Of a DNA stretch of 64,000 nucleotides, positions 54,113 to 64,000 are shown piece by piece. The translations under genes and the position numbers were made by a program. Positions within the stretch are counted from its first letter, which is position 1; each line of letters begins with the position of its first letter. This DNA comes from Atriophallophorus winterbourni. Its lineage: Eukaryota; Platyhelminthes; Trematoda; Plagiorchiida; Microphallidae. Below the pieces are notes generated by a model. The model saw only the letters and a list, made by a program, of their open reading frames with translations. It was not told the DNA's origin and ran no database searches. Location: positions 17,118-81,117 of the forward strand of contig JACCGJ010019685.1 of NCBI GenBank assembly GCA_013407085.1, given 5' to 3'.

Positions 54113-56890
54113 GGTATCAGCGACGGTGCTCCCACCCCGAGTAAAGTTAGTTTAAAATGTGCGCAGAATAGAAATACCCGTGTACTGTACACAAATGCTT
54201 GCAGTATACGTAATAAATGGGGTGAGCTGCAGCTTGCTGCACTGGAAAACCAGGTCGACATAATTGCCATCTCCGAATCATGGTTGAAACCAGATGATCA
54301 TGTTCCGTCATTTGTATCAACTAAGTATGCCATCTATCGTCAGGATAGGGATACTGGTGCTACGGGAGGGGGAGTGGCAATTATGATAAACGAAGATCTC
54401 CCCCACAGTGAGACATCGATAAAGATCGCTTCTCACTCAATCCAACTAACATCGGTATTTCTTACTGTCGCTAGGAGAAGACTGGCACTTGCATGTGCTT
54501 ATAGAAGCCCGACTGCTTCATCATTAGACGACCAATTACTGATGGACACATTGGAAGTACTAAAAGGGCAATGCAACGCATTACTAATTGTCGGAGACTT
54601 CAATCTCCCGGGCATTGATTGGCGTACTGAAATTTCTTCACCAGAGTCAGTTGAGTCGCAATATCTAGACTGGTTTCATGTCGGGGCCTTTTATCAACAT
54701 GTCAGGGAACATACAAGGTTTAGGACAGGACATACTCCGTCAACTTTAGATTTGGTTCTATCGTCTCATGAAAGAGATATTTATGGAATCAAATACCTTT
54801 CGCCACTAGGCAAGAGCGACCACGCTGTAATTCTTCTTGACTGGACTTTAGTGCATCCTAGTCCCCAAGTAAAGATGTCCCGCAACTTTGGTCGAATGGA
54901 CATCGTCCAACTACAAACTAAAGCAATGAATCTAAGTTGGGAACCAGACGAATTAGAACCTAGTGTAGAAATCAGGTGGAATATTATAAAAGGGCACCTT
55001 TTACAACTACAGGATAATTTTGCTCCTCTACAACCAGTGAGAACGCGAGGAAAACCACCCTGGTGGAGCGCGTCTATTCGCAAGGCTATTAGATGTCGTG
55101 ACCGTAGCTGGAGGGCGTACAAATTCTGTGGAACTCACAGATCTAGACTGCAGTACATACAGACCAGAAATTGAGCTGTTGCGCTGCAAAGGAAAGCTAA
55201 AAGGGACTTCGAATCCCGACTTGCCAAAAAAGCAAAGATTAACTTGAAAGCTTTTTATGGCTATGTTCAGTCCAAGCGATCATTAAGAGAAGAAATAGGT
55301 ACGTTAGTGCTGGACGATGGCAATACGGCTTTGACTGCACCGGAAAAAGCCGATGCGTTGCATTCATTCTTCTGCAGTGTTTATCGGCGCGATTCAGGTA
55401 ACTGTTTAGAAACTCACGAGTGCAGAGCACCTCCCTTTAGCTCGGTGGAGGTTAATCAGGAAATGGTCACCACAGTTCTGTCGCAGCTGGATAAAACTAA
55501 GTCAGCTGGCCCCGACGGTATACATCCGGCTATTCTTCAACCGCTCGCGAATATAGTTAGCCTTGCAATCAGAAATCTTTTCGAAGCTACCTTACTCCAG
55601 GGTATACTACCGGATGATTGGAAACGAGCGGCGGTAATAGCCATATACAAAAAGGGTCCCATTTCGGATGTACGCAACTACAGGCCAGTAAGCCTGACAA
55701 GCATTCTTTGCAAGTGCTTGGAAAAAATCATTCGGCACCAGGTATGTAAACATTTGGTAGCCAATTCCTTACTATCCGATGCCCAGCACGGATTCTGGAA
55801 AGGAAGGTCCTGCCTAACCAATCTTCTAAGCTTTCTGGACGAAGTGACATTACGCCTCGATGAAGGGAGAGTAGTCGAAGTCTGCTATCTTGATTTTCAA
55901 AAGGCATTTGACTCGGTGAACCATAGGTACCTTCTGCACAAACTAAGTATGTGTGGCGTCACAGGTGACCTACATCGATGGTTAGACAGCTTCTTAACTA
56001 ATCGCACTAACTATGTTAGAATTGCAGGGGAGTGCTCGCAGGAATCACTGATTCTCAGTGGAGTGCCTCAAGGCTCGGTGCTTGGTCCATTACTTTTTCT
56101 TATTTTTGTAAACGACCTGGCAGCGTGCTTGAGTTCACGCTGCTTCCTGTTTGCTGATGATGTTAAGATCCTAGGAACCGACAGTAGAGATACGCTTATC
56201 TCTGATTTAGAAAAAGTAATCGAGTGGACAAAGACCTGGGACTTGCCACTAAACCTGGGGAAGAGCTGTCTTCTGACGACTGATTTAGCGACAACCCAAC
56301 TAGAAGTTGGTGAAGGAACTATCAGAATAGCGGCTGCTCAGAAAGTGAAGGATCTTGGCATTACTATAACAGGCGATTTTAAATGGGCTACTCAATGTGC
56401 CGAAGCTGCAAACAAGGCTCGAAGAGAATTGTTCAGACTTCGCTCAGCGTTATCTTGCCGAAAACCTTCAATCTTCATTCCCTTATACAAAGTAGTCGTG
56501 CGGCCTCACTTGGAGTACTGCGTTCAATCCTGGGCACCGTACTTTAAAAAGGATATAGCATGTCTCGAAAGGGTCCAGCGCCTTGCGACTAGGATGGTTG
56601 AGGGTCAGGCAGGTAAAACTTATGAGGCTAGACTCAAGGACCTCGGTTTGTTCTCACTAAAGAAACGGCGGCTGCGAGGTGACCTAATAGAAGCCTTCAA
56701 GATTCTAAAGGCTCTCGCGGGTGATAATATTACCGAAATCCTTAAACTTGCACCTAAAGAAGCTACAAGGGGTAATTCCAGGTTGCTAGCACGTGAGCAC
56801 TTTTTCAGCAACCGTGTGGTCAATTTCTGGAACAAGCTTCCAGATTTTATAGTAAGCCTCCCAAATGTGTTGAGCTTTAGAAGGGAATAA
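54113..56890 (+). pseudogene. LINE-C1 ORF2 (endonuclease and reverse transcriptase), single in-frame stop
   Basis: One frame of more than 900 codons with a single TGA at 55,172-55,174, between EN and RT. EN: 'RVLYTNACSIRNKWGELQLA', 'ISESWLKPDD', 'ALACAYRSPTA', 'LIVGDFNLPGIDWR', 'LGKSDHAVILLDW'. RT: 'TKSAGPDGIHPAIL', 'YLDFQKAFDSVNHRYLLHKL', 'SGVPQGSVLGPLLFLIFVND', 'FLFADDVKILG'. Post-RT: 'KVKDLGITITGDFKWATQC', 'VVRPHLEYCVQSWAPYFKKD', 'NRVVNFWNKLPDFIVSLP'. The first ATG of the frame is unclear because the upstream frame is open into ORF1. Confidence 0.9.
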
Positions 56891-56984
56891 GACGTTAAAT
56901 GGTCTATCATATCATATCATATTTCCACATATTGTCTAATAAAAAACTTTTAAACAAAAAAACAAAGAAACGTATTTTTACATT

Positions 56985-57098
56985 TTTATCATATCTGTCT
57001 AGGCCTGGACAACCTGACAGCAAATTAGCCCACATGCAATCTATGACTATGTTTCACTTCACCTCAACTAGGCTAGTGATTTCATACACCACACATTG
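56985..57098 (+). repeat. SL-1 repeat, copy 9 (3' half)
   Basis: 'CATATCTGTCTAGGCCTGG', 'CAACCTGACAG' and 'TGATTTCATACACCACAC': the last ~110 bp of SL-1, 5'-truncated. Confidence 0.7.
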
Positions 57099-57179
57099 TT
57101 CACGCATATAATTGCATTGTTTCCTGAATAGCTGACCTCTCACCGTGCTGGTGAAGAGAAACCCTACCTTACTTTCCAG

Positions 57180-57332
57180 ATATTCGGAAACAAGAACGTG
57201 TGAAAAGTACGAACTCTATACTCGATATCGAAGTGCCAGGTGCGCAGCCGCATACCGTCGAAGAAAATCTGGGCGCGTGATTGACTTTTAGCCACCTTCA
57301 GCCCTGTGTAACTTGAACTTGAACTTGAACTA
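57180..57332 (+). repeat. SL-2 repeat with (TTGAAC)n tail
   Basis: A diverged copy with 'GAAGAAAATCTGGGCGCG' and 'TTTTAGCCACCTTCAGCC', ending in CTTGAACTTGAACTTGAACT. Confidence 0.6.
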
Positions 57333-57499
57333 GTAAATGATTGGAATCGAATTCCTAAAGAAGTTATTTGTTCTACTTCGGTAGGGGGTTTCAAGAATGG
57401 ACTTGACTCTGTGTGGCCTTCATTATTTTCCGATTTTTATCCGTATGGGAATATTTGATATGATCCTCATGTTGTGTTTGGAACGCACTAATGTTTCTT

Positions 57500-57705
57500 C
57501 TCACCTATTGGTGAGGGGAGTTTTTCTGTGGCATTCCAGATTACTCTCATACCAGAAGATATTTCTGAAGATTTTGTTTGAAGTAGTGGACGCTCTTCTG
57601 TGGCATACCACCAAAAGAAATCTGGACGCTCGATTGGCTCGTTAGCCACATACAGTCCTGTGCAAACTGAACTGAACTGAACTGACCTGACCTGACCTTG
57701 AAAGC
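57500..57705 (+). repeat. SL-2 repeat with (AACTG)n tail
   Basis: Best-preserved SL-2 copy: 'GTAGTGGACGCTCTTCTG', the small hairpin GTGGCATACCAC (GTGG/CCAC), 'TGGACGCTCGATTGGCTCG', 'TTAGCCACATACAGTCCTG', then (AACTG)n fading into (ACCTG)n. Confidence 0.65.
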
Positions 57706-57824
57706 AAGATTGTGCATATTTCAATTTGATTGTAGTAACATTTTGGTAATTATTGATCAATAGATCAATAGTTTATTACGGTATAAAAAGCGGGGAGCTT
57801 GTACAAACCCCAAGGTGGATTGTG

Positions 57825-57880
57825 CGGTGGGTCATGCATAGCATACCTTGGATATCCAAAAATATTTTTTTATAATCATT
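57825..57880 (+). repeat. LINE-E-like 3'-end fragment
   Basis: 'GTCATGCATAGCATACC', TTGGATATCCAA and an A/T-rich tail correspond to the final ~55 bp of LINE-E (compare 46,315-46,368 and 52,270-52,320). Confidence 0.55.
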
Positions 57881-58159
57881 TATCTGAATATTGTGATGCA
57901 TGGCGGTTTAATTAATGTGTTATATTTCCTTGATGGACTAATAGTTTTCTACTTATAGTTTAAAAATTGTGTTGATTTTTTACTGCTTACACACACTACA
58001 TTTATTCAGATCTCTAATAGATCTACTTGTTACGGTTTGTAATACTGTATGTGATTTTTCAAATATGAGCCTTTTCGTGGGTTCAAATGTGTCTGCGTAG
58101 AATGCATGAAGTTGCAAGGGAGGCTTATTGTAAGCAAGTTTCCCAGTTACTCGCGACAC

Positions 58160-58870
58160 TACAGGAATCATCCCAATGAAATCTTACGCGCAAGTTGCGT
58201 CATCGCCCAAACCGTTACTGCCTAAGCTGGTAGTTAGCTGCATGCTGAAACACGCTGGAGTCTCACTACCATCTCTATTCTCTGTTTCCTTTCTCATATC
58301 TGTGTAGGCCTGGGCAACCTGACACTATCTTAGCCCACGTGCAGTCTCTGACTGTGCGGCACTTTGCCTGGATCACGCTCGTGCTTTCATATCACACACA
58401 TCACAAGCCGGCGTTTGTATGTAAGGCAGCAGAAACGAATAGGGGAAAACTACCAACAATTTTGTTAGCCAGCGTAAAAATAAGAGCTAGCGAGCTCAAA
58501 ATCTATTGTCTTAACAATTAACTCGCAATTAGCTTCACTCCACCGTGAATTGCGGGAGTTGCGAAAAGTCGCTGCTCCTGAGAAAACTATCAAAACTAGG
58601 ACCAGAAATATTCAGATCCTAAACAAACAAAAGCCTTTTATACAAGAGGCTAAATCACGGCGCAGCTAAAATCGCTAATGTGTGCAGAATCTATTTCGTT
58701 TAGCAGACCTTAAGTCCAATATTGAGTTAGTTCAGGTCCATAGAATCGGTCTGTGGAAGAAAGAAAATCAAGCATGGCCAATCTTGGTAAAATTCAAAAA
58801 TCAGAGAGCAGACTTGTTTTTTTCAAAAAATCACCAAATGCATACAAATACCAATAGATTATAAAGATTG
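58160..58870 (+). pseudogene. LINE-C2 ORF1 remnant
   Basis: 'KSYAQVASSPKPLLPKL' (compare 'LSYAEVVRKRTP' of C1) is cut by SL-1 and resumes 'AFVCKAAETNRGKLPTILLA'. The RNA-binding block follows near 58,680: 'LVQVHRIGLWKKENQAWPIL', 'VKFKNQRADLFF'. Upstream, about 58,070-58,110, 'FKCVCVECMKLQ' may be the end of the Cys finger. Several stops. Confidence 0.65.
58231..58404 (+). repeat. SL-1 repeat, copy 10, nested in LINE-C2 ORF1, 7-bp TSD
   Basis: 5'-truncated SL-1 of 174 bp between AAGCTGG (58,224-58,230) and AAGCCGG (58,405-58,411). Removing it with one repeat restores the reading 'LLPKL' to 'AFVCKA'. Its tail is 'TTTCATATCACACACATCAC'. Confidence 0.8.
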
Positions 58871-59272
58871 GTGCCAGATAATCACCCAGATTCGGCAAAA
58901 TATTTCGCGCTCCAGCGTTTGGGTGGTAACGTAGCCAAACCGAAGGGAAACCCCGAGAAATGCCGATGGAATAACTCCGCAACAGCGGATATTCCTATCA
59001 AGAATGCTCAAGTGCTGGTAGAAAACATGTGAGGATTCTTGGCTAAGTTGTGATGCTGCAAACGAACGCCTCGCTTCGTCAGCGCTCAACGGCGCTGAAT
59101 TAAGAACATTTACGCCACAACCTTCCAACGACGTAAACTCCCTGTACTGTACTAATGTGTTACCACATTTGAACACCAAAACAGTCGGTAATATCTCGGA
59201 TTCAGCGCCCGAGAGTTCTCCAAAATTAAGTGCGGTATATCGAAACGCTGTCAGCATACTATACATAAATGC

Positions 59273-61560
59273 TTGTGCGTGCGCAGTAAATGGCTGGAAT
59301 TAATGCAGAAAGCCTCCAAAAGTAAATCTAGGATCCTAGGTGTATCAGAGACCTGGCTTCGAGATACATACGTTAATCTTATTTCGACATATACAGCCCT
59401 TAGATCGGATAGACCAGACGGTAGACGCGGAGGAGGTGCTCTAATACTCCTACATCATGATATTAAATACCAAGACTCTTACATCAAAATGGCAACCTTT
59501 GGCATCCAGCTGGTCTCGACAATCGTCACTAACGGTAAGCTCTCTTTTATATTAGGCTGTTTACACAGGTCACCCAGTGCATCTAAGGAGGACCAGGAAT
59601 TTAGGGAACTTCTTACCGGGTTGCTCAAAACAGCCCCACGAGTCTATTTAATAGGTGATTTTAACCTACCGGTTATTGACTGGGACACAGGCGACCTCTG
59701 ATAGAATTTCCCCGGTATATCTCGATTGGCTGCACTCCAATGCGCTTAATCGGCACGTACGTGTGAGCACCTGATCCGAGTCTGTATATGCTTACTCTGG
59801 TATAGAATCCGTAGCTATTTAAGTCCCACCTTTCCCCGTCTTTTAGCGTTTTACTTTTTCATGGCTGTGTAGCAGTTTAGCATTCGGTACATGCTACCGG
59901 TGTAATGCTGCCTCTGATAATGATGATAAAGATCCTAGAGATGTCCAAAACCTCTCTTACGACTCACCTTTGGAAAAAATTGACCATGTCGCCATACTAT
60001 TCCAGGCAATTTTCCGATTCCTTAAGCCACCAGTCAAATACCGGCGTAATCTAATTCGAGTTGGCTTTGCGCTTCAAGATGCGACTGGCTCTCTGAAACT
60101 ACTGACAGAAAAAGTAAACGTTCAGTTATTAAGCGCAATATCCAAACTCCTTTTCGATCTGTACGGCTGAAGAACAAGTCACCTCGGTGCACTCCTACGG
60201 TACGACGCAAAATTATTAAGCGCGATAGCAACTGGTGAAGATACTCAGGTTTTTCGACATATGCTATAGGGCTTCGAGAAACAACACAGTAAAGCTACAA
60301 TGGAGGCTTAAGCACGGTTCAACATGGATTTCTTAAAAGACGGTCGTGTCTCTCGCATCTTCTATGCTTTTTAGGTAGTTTCCAAGTTTCTAGACGATGG
60401 CGAATGGGTAGAGGTCTTTTACTTAGAATTTAGTATGGCCTCCGACTCGGTGAGTCACAGGTTCCTAGGGTTGAAGCTCGCCGCCAGAGGTGTGTCTGGT
60501 AAGCTTCACGACTGGATAACCATTTTTCTTCATGATAGATCCTTTCAGTTCCGTGTAGTCGATTCTACCTCTCGATTCGCAAAAGTTACCAGTTGGGCCC
60601 CATAGGGTTTTGTACTAGACCAAATACTCTTCCTGATCTTCATCGATAATTTGGCATCTCGGTTGTCATGTCCCTGCTACATGTTTGCTGAAAATGTCAA
60701 ATTCACCAGATCCGGTGGTTTGTTGAGAGATATTGAAAATGTGAATAAATAGTCACAGAATTGGGATCTTCCTTTGAATTATAGTAAATGTCATATGTTG
60801 TCTGCAGCAGTCGACAAAATTACAGTAATTGCAAATTGCAGTAGGATCGACTTTAAATCTATTCAGAGAGTTAAGGATTTAGGTATAGTCGTAACAGTGG
60901 ACTTCAAATGGGCTGCGCAATGTGCCTCAGCTGCCCAACGAGCTAGAGTAAAACTCTTTAGAATTAAATCTCTTCTGACATGTAGAATGCCGGATGTGTT
61001 TATCCCCTTATATACGGCTATTGTCCCATAGGGTTTTGTACTAGACCAAATACTCTTCCTGATCTTCATCGATAATTTGGCATCTCGGTTGTCATGTCCC
61101 TGCTACATGTTTGCTGATAATGTCAAATTCACCAGATCCGGTGGTTTGTTGAGAGATATTGAAAATGTGAATAAATAGTCACAGAATTGGGATCTTCCTT
61201 TGAATTATAGTAAATGTCATCTGTTGTCTGCAGCAGTCGACAAAATTACAGTAATTCCAAATAGCGGTAGGATCGATTCTAAATCTATTCAGAGAGTTAA
61301 GGATTTAGGTATAGTCGTAACAGTGGACTTCAAATGGGCTGCGCAATGTGCCTCAGCTGCCCAACGAGCTAGAGTAAAACTCTTTAGAATTAAATCTCTT
61401 CTGACATGTAGAATGTTGGATGTGTTTATCCCCTTATATACGACGATTGTCAGGCCACATTTAAAATACTGTGCCGTTTCTTTCAAAAAGACATTACTAT
61501 TAGAGGGGATCCAACACCTGGCTACCAAAATGGTTGAAGGTACTTTTGGGAAACCCTAGA
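59273..61560 (+). pseudogene. LINE-C2 ORF2 remnant (endonuclease and reverse transcriptase)
   Basis: EN: 'LGVSETWLRDTYVNLIS', 'DRPDGRRGGGALILLHHD', 'ILGCLHRSPSASKEDQEF', 'LIGDFNLPVIDWDTG', then a frameshift. RT: 'VQHGFLKRRSCL'-type reading near 60,325, 'EFSMASDSVSHRFLGLKLA' (KAFD altered), and 'CYMFAENVKFTRS' where FADD should be (FAEN; FADN in the duplicate). Post-RT: 'RVKDLGIVVTVDFKWAAQCA'. Altered catalytic residues and a tandem duplication make it inactive. Confidence 0.75.
60598..61451 (+). repeat. 427-bp direct tandem duplication in LINE-C2
   Basis: Unit one begins at 60,598 and unit two at 61,025, both with CCCATAGGGTTTTGTACTAG. The units differ at only a few positions (for example TCATATGTTG/TCATCTGTTG). 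A unit of 427 bp is not a multiple of three, so it also shifts the frame. Confidence 0.9.
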
Positions 61561-61800
61561 GGAACGTCTAATTTCTTTAAGCCTCTTCTCACTTCGGCGT
61601 CTACGGGACGACCTAATAAAAACCTGGAAGGCCTAGTCGACGAGGGTTGTCAAATCTGTTCTCCCAGACCGGCAATTTAATGAAAACGATCGAAAATAGT
61701 TGCAGGAATTATGAACCAACCCTACCACCATTCAAATAACGCAAATAATTCTATGTTTAGAAAAAAACTTGTGTCATTGTTATGTTCTTTGACGAAGAAA

Positions 61801-62616
61801 AAGGACTCAACCAATTCGATCCCAAAATTCACTGTCCACGAACGTAGAATGGCGAAAAGCCGATCGATCGTAAAATAACGATTTACTTACACCCGAATCG
61901 CGAGATCAATTACAATAGAGTGAACACTACCTTTATATCATATAACCGATCTTTCTAGAATGTCGGTCGATAACATGTCGATAATGATTGTAAACATTAG
62001 TTAACGTCCAAACCGATCAGTGAGTTGGAATGTTTTCACTGATCAATAGTAGTGTCCAATTTCCGGCCAATCGACGATTCGGATTGTTTTATTGGTTAGG
62101 AGCTGTGCCTCGTAACCATGATCCTGCTCCGGGAAAGGTCCATGCGTTAGTCACCTGTATGGTTGCTGGAGGGTTTTGCGTGACCCTCAAAAAGTTTATT
62201 CAATTTGTCGCTTAAGCTTTTAGCGTTGAAGTGAATTACATTAAAAGATCGAGTCATTCAAAGGCATGTAATCAAAGGATCCCAGCGAAACTTCCAATCT
62301 TATCTTCACAACTCGATACTCAACAATGCTCAAATTCCTTTGCCATACAGTCCTACACTTGTTAATCTCCTAAGTATCATATCTTGAACGACCATTTGGC
62401 AACAGATCGTACAGAATTCTAATTCCACTACTTATTAGTCAGTAACCTTTATGTAGCAGTAAGTTTGCCTGCTAGGTGAAGTTTAAAACATTCCTTACAT
62501 CTGAGACAACGCCTGGCACTGGTTCGCGGCCTAGGTGAAATGCCTTACGTACCGTGAAACCTGCTATGATTGAACTTTGCTGCTATAGGCTTTATTACGG
62601 TTTTCCACCCTTAATA
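61801..62616. other. Gene-free spacer between LINE-C2 and the Penelope-like element
   Basis: No recognisable frame. The part next to 62,617 may be the 3' flank or terminal repeat of the Penelope-like element, which I cannot delimit from one copy. Confidence 0.4.
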
Positions 62617-64000
62617 TTATAACATCATACTTGTCCATCGCGTTTTCATTGGTCCATAGGTTGTAGCCAATTGAAGGTGCTGGTTAATCGATGTCGTTGT
62701 TGAGTGCCACGCTTCGATGAATTCTCGCGCTCGTCGGTTGTTTTCTTTGGCCAAAATCCTCGATTTGTCCCAATCGAATTGGTGTCCGAATTGATCAACA
62801 TGTATTGAAATCAGTGACCTTGGGTCGTGCCTTCGTACAGCTAACCGGTGTTCGTGTATTCTTGTGCTGAGCTTGCGGCCGGTTTGTCCGATGTAGTTCT
62901 TCTCGCAATCTCTGCACGTAATCTTGTAGACAATATTCGATTGTTCTTCTTTCGCAACTTTGTCTTTCATATTGTTGAAGTGGTTGCGTAATATTGACAC
63001 GGGTTTGTGCGCGACCTCTATTCCAAATGGCCGAAGGACCCGGGCTGCGATTTCTGATATGTTCTGCACATACGGAAGAGCGCGTCTGACTCTGTTTTCA
63101 TCATCGTTTCTTTGCTGGGTACGGTTGAACTTGTTGTGTAGTACGAAGCTTCTTGGGTATCCATTTCTCTGGAACACTTTGAACAAGTATTCTTCTTCTT
63201 GTCTTCTCAGTTCCGGCGTGCTGCAATGTGTTGCTGCTCTTCTGAATAGGGTTCTAACGCAGCTGCGTTTATGGCTGGTTGGATGCTTGCTGTGATAGTT
63301 CAAGATTTGATCTGTGTGCGTGTTCTTCCTGTAGACACTGGTTTCCGAATTTCCTTCGCTTGTTCGTCTCACTTGAACGTCCAGGAATGCCAGGCAGCCG
63401 TCAGCTTCAGTTTCTCTGGTAAATTGGATTCCTCTGAATACACAGTTCAGTAGTCGATGTGATTCGTCCAGTTCAGTTCTTTTTATGATCACAAATGTAT
63501 CGTCCACATAGCGAATCCATAGCTTTGGCCGTATTATTGGTAGAGCGATTCGTTCCAAACGTTGCATGACTGCTTCGGCAATTAGGCTGGAAATCGGTGA
63601 TCCCATTGGTGTTCCTCGAATCTGCTCGTAGATTTTACCATTGAACTTGAAGTGTGTTTGCAGGCACAGCTCGATCAATTCCATCAAACTATCTCGTGTT
63701 AATCGATTTCCGTTGTGGTCAGTTCCTTTTTCGTCGAGCAACGCTGATACGACTTGCTTTGCGAGTGTTTGATCGATTGATGTGAATAACGCCGTTACGT
63801 CGAAAGAAACCATTATTTCATCTTCATCGATCCTCACATTCTTCAATTTCTAGAGAAATTGTTCTGCAGAATTGACGGCGTGTTCCGAGTCTGTAACCAG
63901 ATATAACAGTCTTCTTCGCAATTCTTTCGATAACTTGTAATTCGGTCCTCCGGGTAAGGAAACGATCGGGCGTAATGGAATATTCTCTTTGTGTATTTTG
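62617..64000 (-). pseudogene. Penelope-like element ORF: RT plus GIY-YIG endonuclease, cut by window edge
   Basis: Open from 63,846 to the stop at 62,617 (409 codons). The reading continues upstream to the window edge ('LRPIVSLPGGPNYKLSKEL') across one TAG near 63,852. RT: 'MVSFDVTALFTSIDQTLAKQ', 'GTPMGSPISSLIAEAVMQ', catalytic 'IRYVDDTFVIIKR', 'AFLDVQV'-type block. The C-terminal GIY-YIG nuclease has 'NIVYKITCRDCEKNYIGQTG', 'RIHEHR' and the Glu of 'REFIEAWHS'. This order defines endonuclease-bearing Penelope-like elements, which prime cDNA at the nick made by GIY-YIG. Apart from the TAG, the seen part is intact. Confidence 0.85.

Larger units (their letters stand above)
53040..56923 (+). mobile_element. 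LINE-C1, well-preserved CR1-type LINE
   Basis: ORF1 (53.05-54.10 kb, broken), ORF2 (54.1-56.89 kb, one stop) and a very short 3' end with an (ATCAT)n tail at about 56,903-56,920. The 5' end is truncated in or just before the ORF1 finger, next to a (TA)n tract. Confidence 0.85.
57990..61800 (+). mobile_element. LINE-C' copy C2, decayed CR1-type LINE (plus)
   Basis: ORF1 pieces (58.05-59.03 kb, split by SL-1 copy 10), EN (59.27-59.82 kb), a noncoding insert shared with C3 (about 59,825-59,935), linker (59.94-60.30 kb), a deletion, RT and post-RT (60.31-61.65 kb) and a terminal block ('NANNSMFRKKLVSLL') near 61,740. It includes a 427-bp tandem duplication. Inverted and collinear with C3 at 14.2-16.5 kb. 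Confidence 0.8.

Noticed and set aside
54095..54115. T3A7 run at the LINE-C1 ORF1 stop as a programmed frameshift site linking ORF1 and ORF2
   Set aside because: The heptamer is not in the codon phase needed for -1 slippage, and ORF1 is already broken upstream.
1..64000. tRNA, rRNA or CRISPR features
   Set aside because: I found no cloverleaf with matching A/B boxes, no rRNA core and no regularly spaced repeat-spacer array. The tandem repeats seen are LINE tails or microsatellites.

Overview
The window looks like an animal nuclear genome, most probably a flatworm and perhaps a trematode. It has intronless, decayed retrotransposon frames on both strands, abundant CR1-type LINEs, RTE-type remnants, Ty3/Gypsy LTR elements that include two with a tRNA-Trp-type primer site (as in the CsRn1/Boudicca lineage known from flukes), and a Penelope-like element with a GIY-YIG nuclease. 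I see no bacterial operons, no CRISPR array and no rRNA or tRNA gene. The taxonomic placement is inference from element types only.

I use local family names. LINE-A to LINE-F are CR1-like LINEs (ORF1 with a PHD-like finger or RNA-binding region; ORF2 with endonuclease (EN) and reverse transcriptase (RT)). LINE-C' is a subfamily of LINE-C. SL-1 and SL-2 are short interspersed repeats. HP is a small hairpin repeat. TRP-1 and TRP-2 are LTR elements with a tRNA-Trp-like primer site. G1 and G2 are other Gypsy copies.

Layout: 0-3 kb, SL-1 copies and LINE-D fragments. 3.2-7.9 kb, a decayed LINE-B (B2) split by an SL-1. 8.2-9.6 kb, the only convincing host-type gene: a single open frame for a secreted, Cys-rich protein of 381 residues with a TATA-like box upstream and AATAAA downstream. 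9.7-14.2 kb, SL-1 copies, RTE fragments, HP repeats and a hammerhead-ribozyme-like motif. 14.2-17.9 kb, LINE-C' (minus), SL-2 and a LINE-A tail. 17.9-23.3 kb, two LINE-A copies head to tail (minus). 23.3-28.1 kb, LINE-D between LINE-C' scraps. 28.4-36.5 kb, LTR elements, with TRP-2 nested between pieces of a Gypsy element. 36.5-37.7 kb, RTE remnant. 37.7-52.3 kb, three LINE-E copies, the third split by a young LINE-B (B1). 52.3-61.8 kb, LINE-F scrap, LINE-C (C1), SL-1/SL-2 copies and a LINE-C' (C2) that mirrors the copy at 14-16 kb. 62.6-64 kb, a Penelope-like element running off the window edge.

No set of genes here forms an evident pathway. The window is mainly a stratified record of retrotransposition. 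Nested insertions with target-site duplications (TSDs) give relative ages, and several LINEs begin exactly at the microsatellite tail of an earlier one. The least decayed copies are LINE-E1 (two in-frame stops in about 3 kb), LINE-C1 ORF2 (one in-frame stop), LINE-B1 (one frameshift in ORF2) and LINE-A1 (two frameshifts and one stop).
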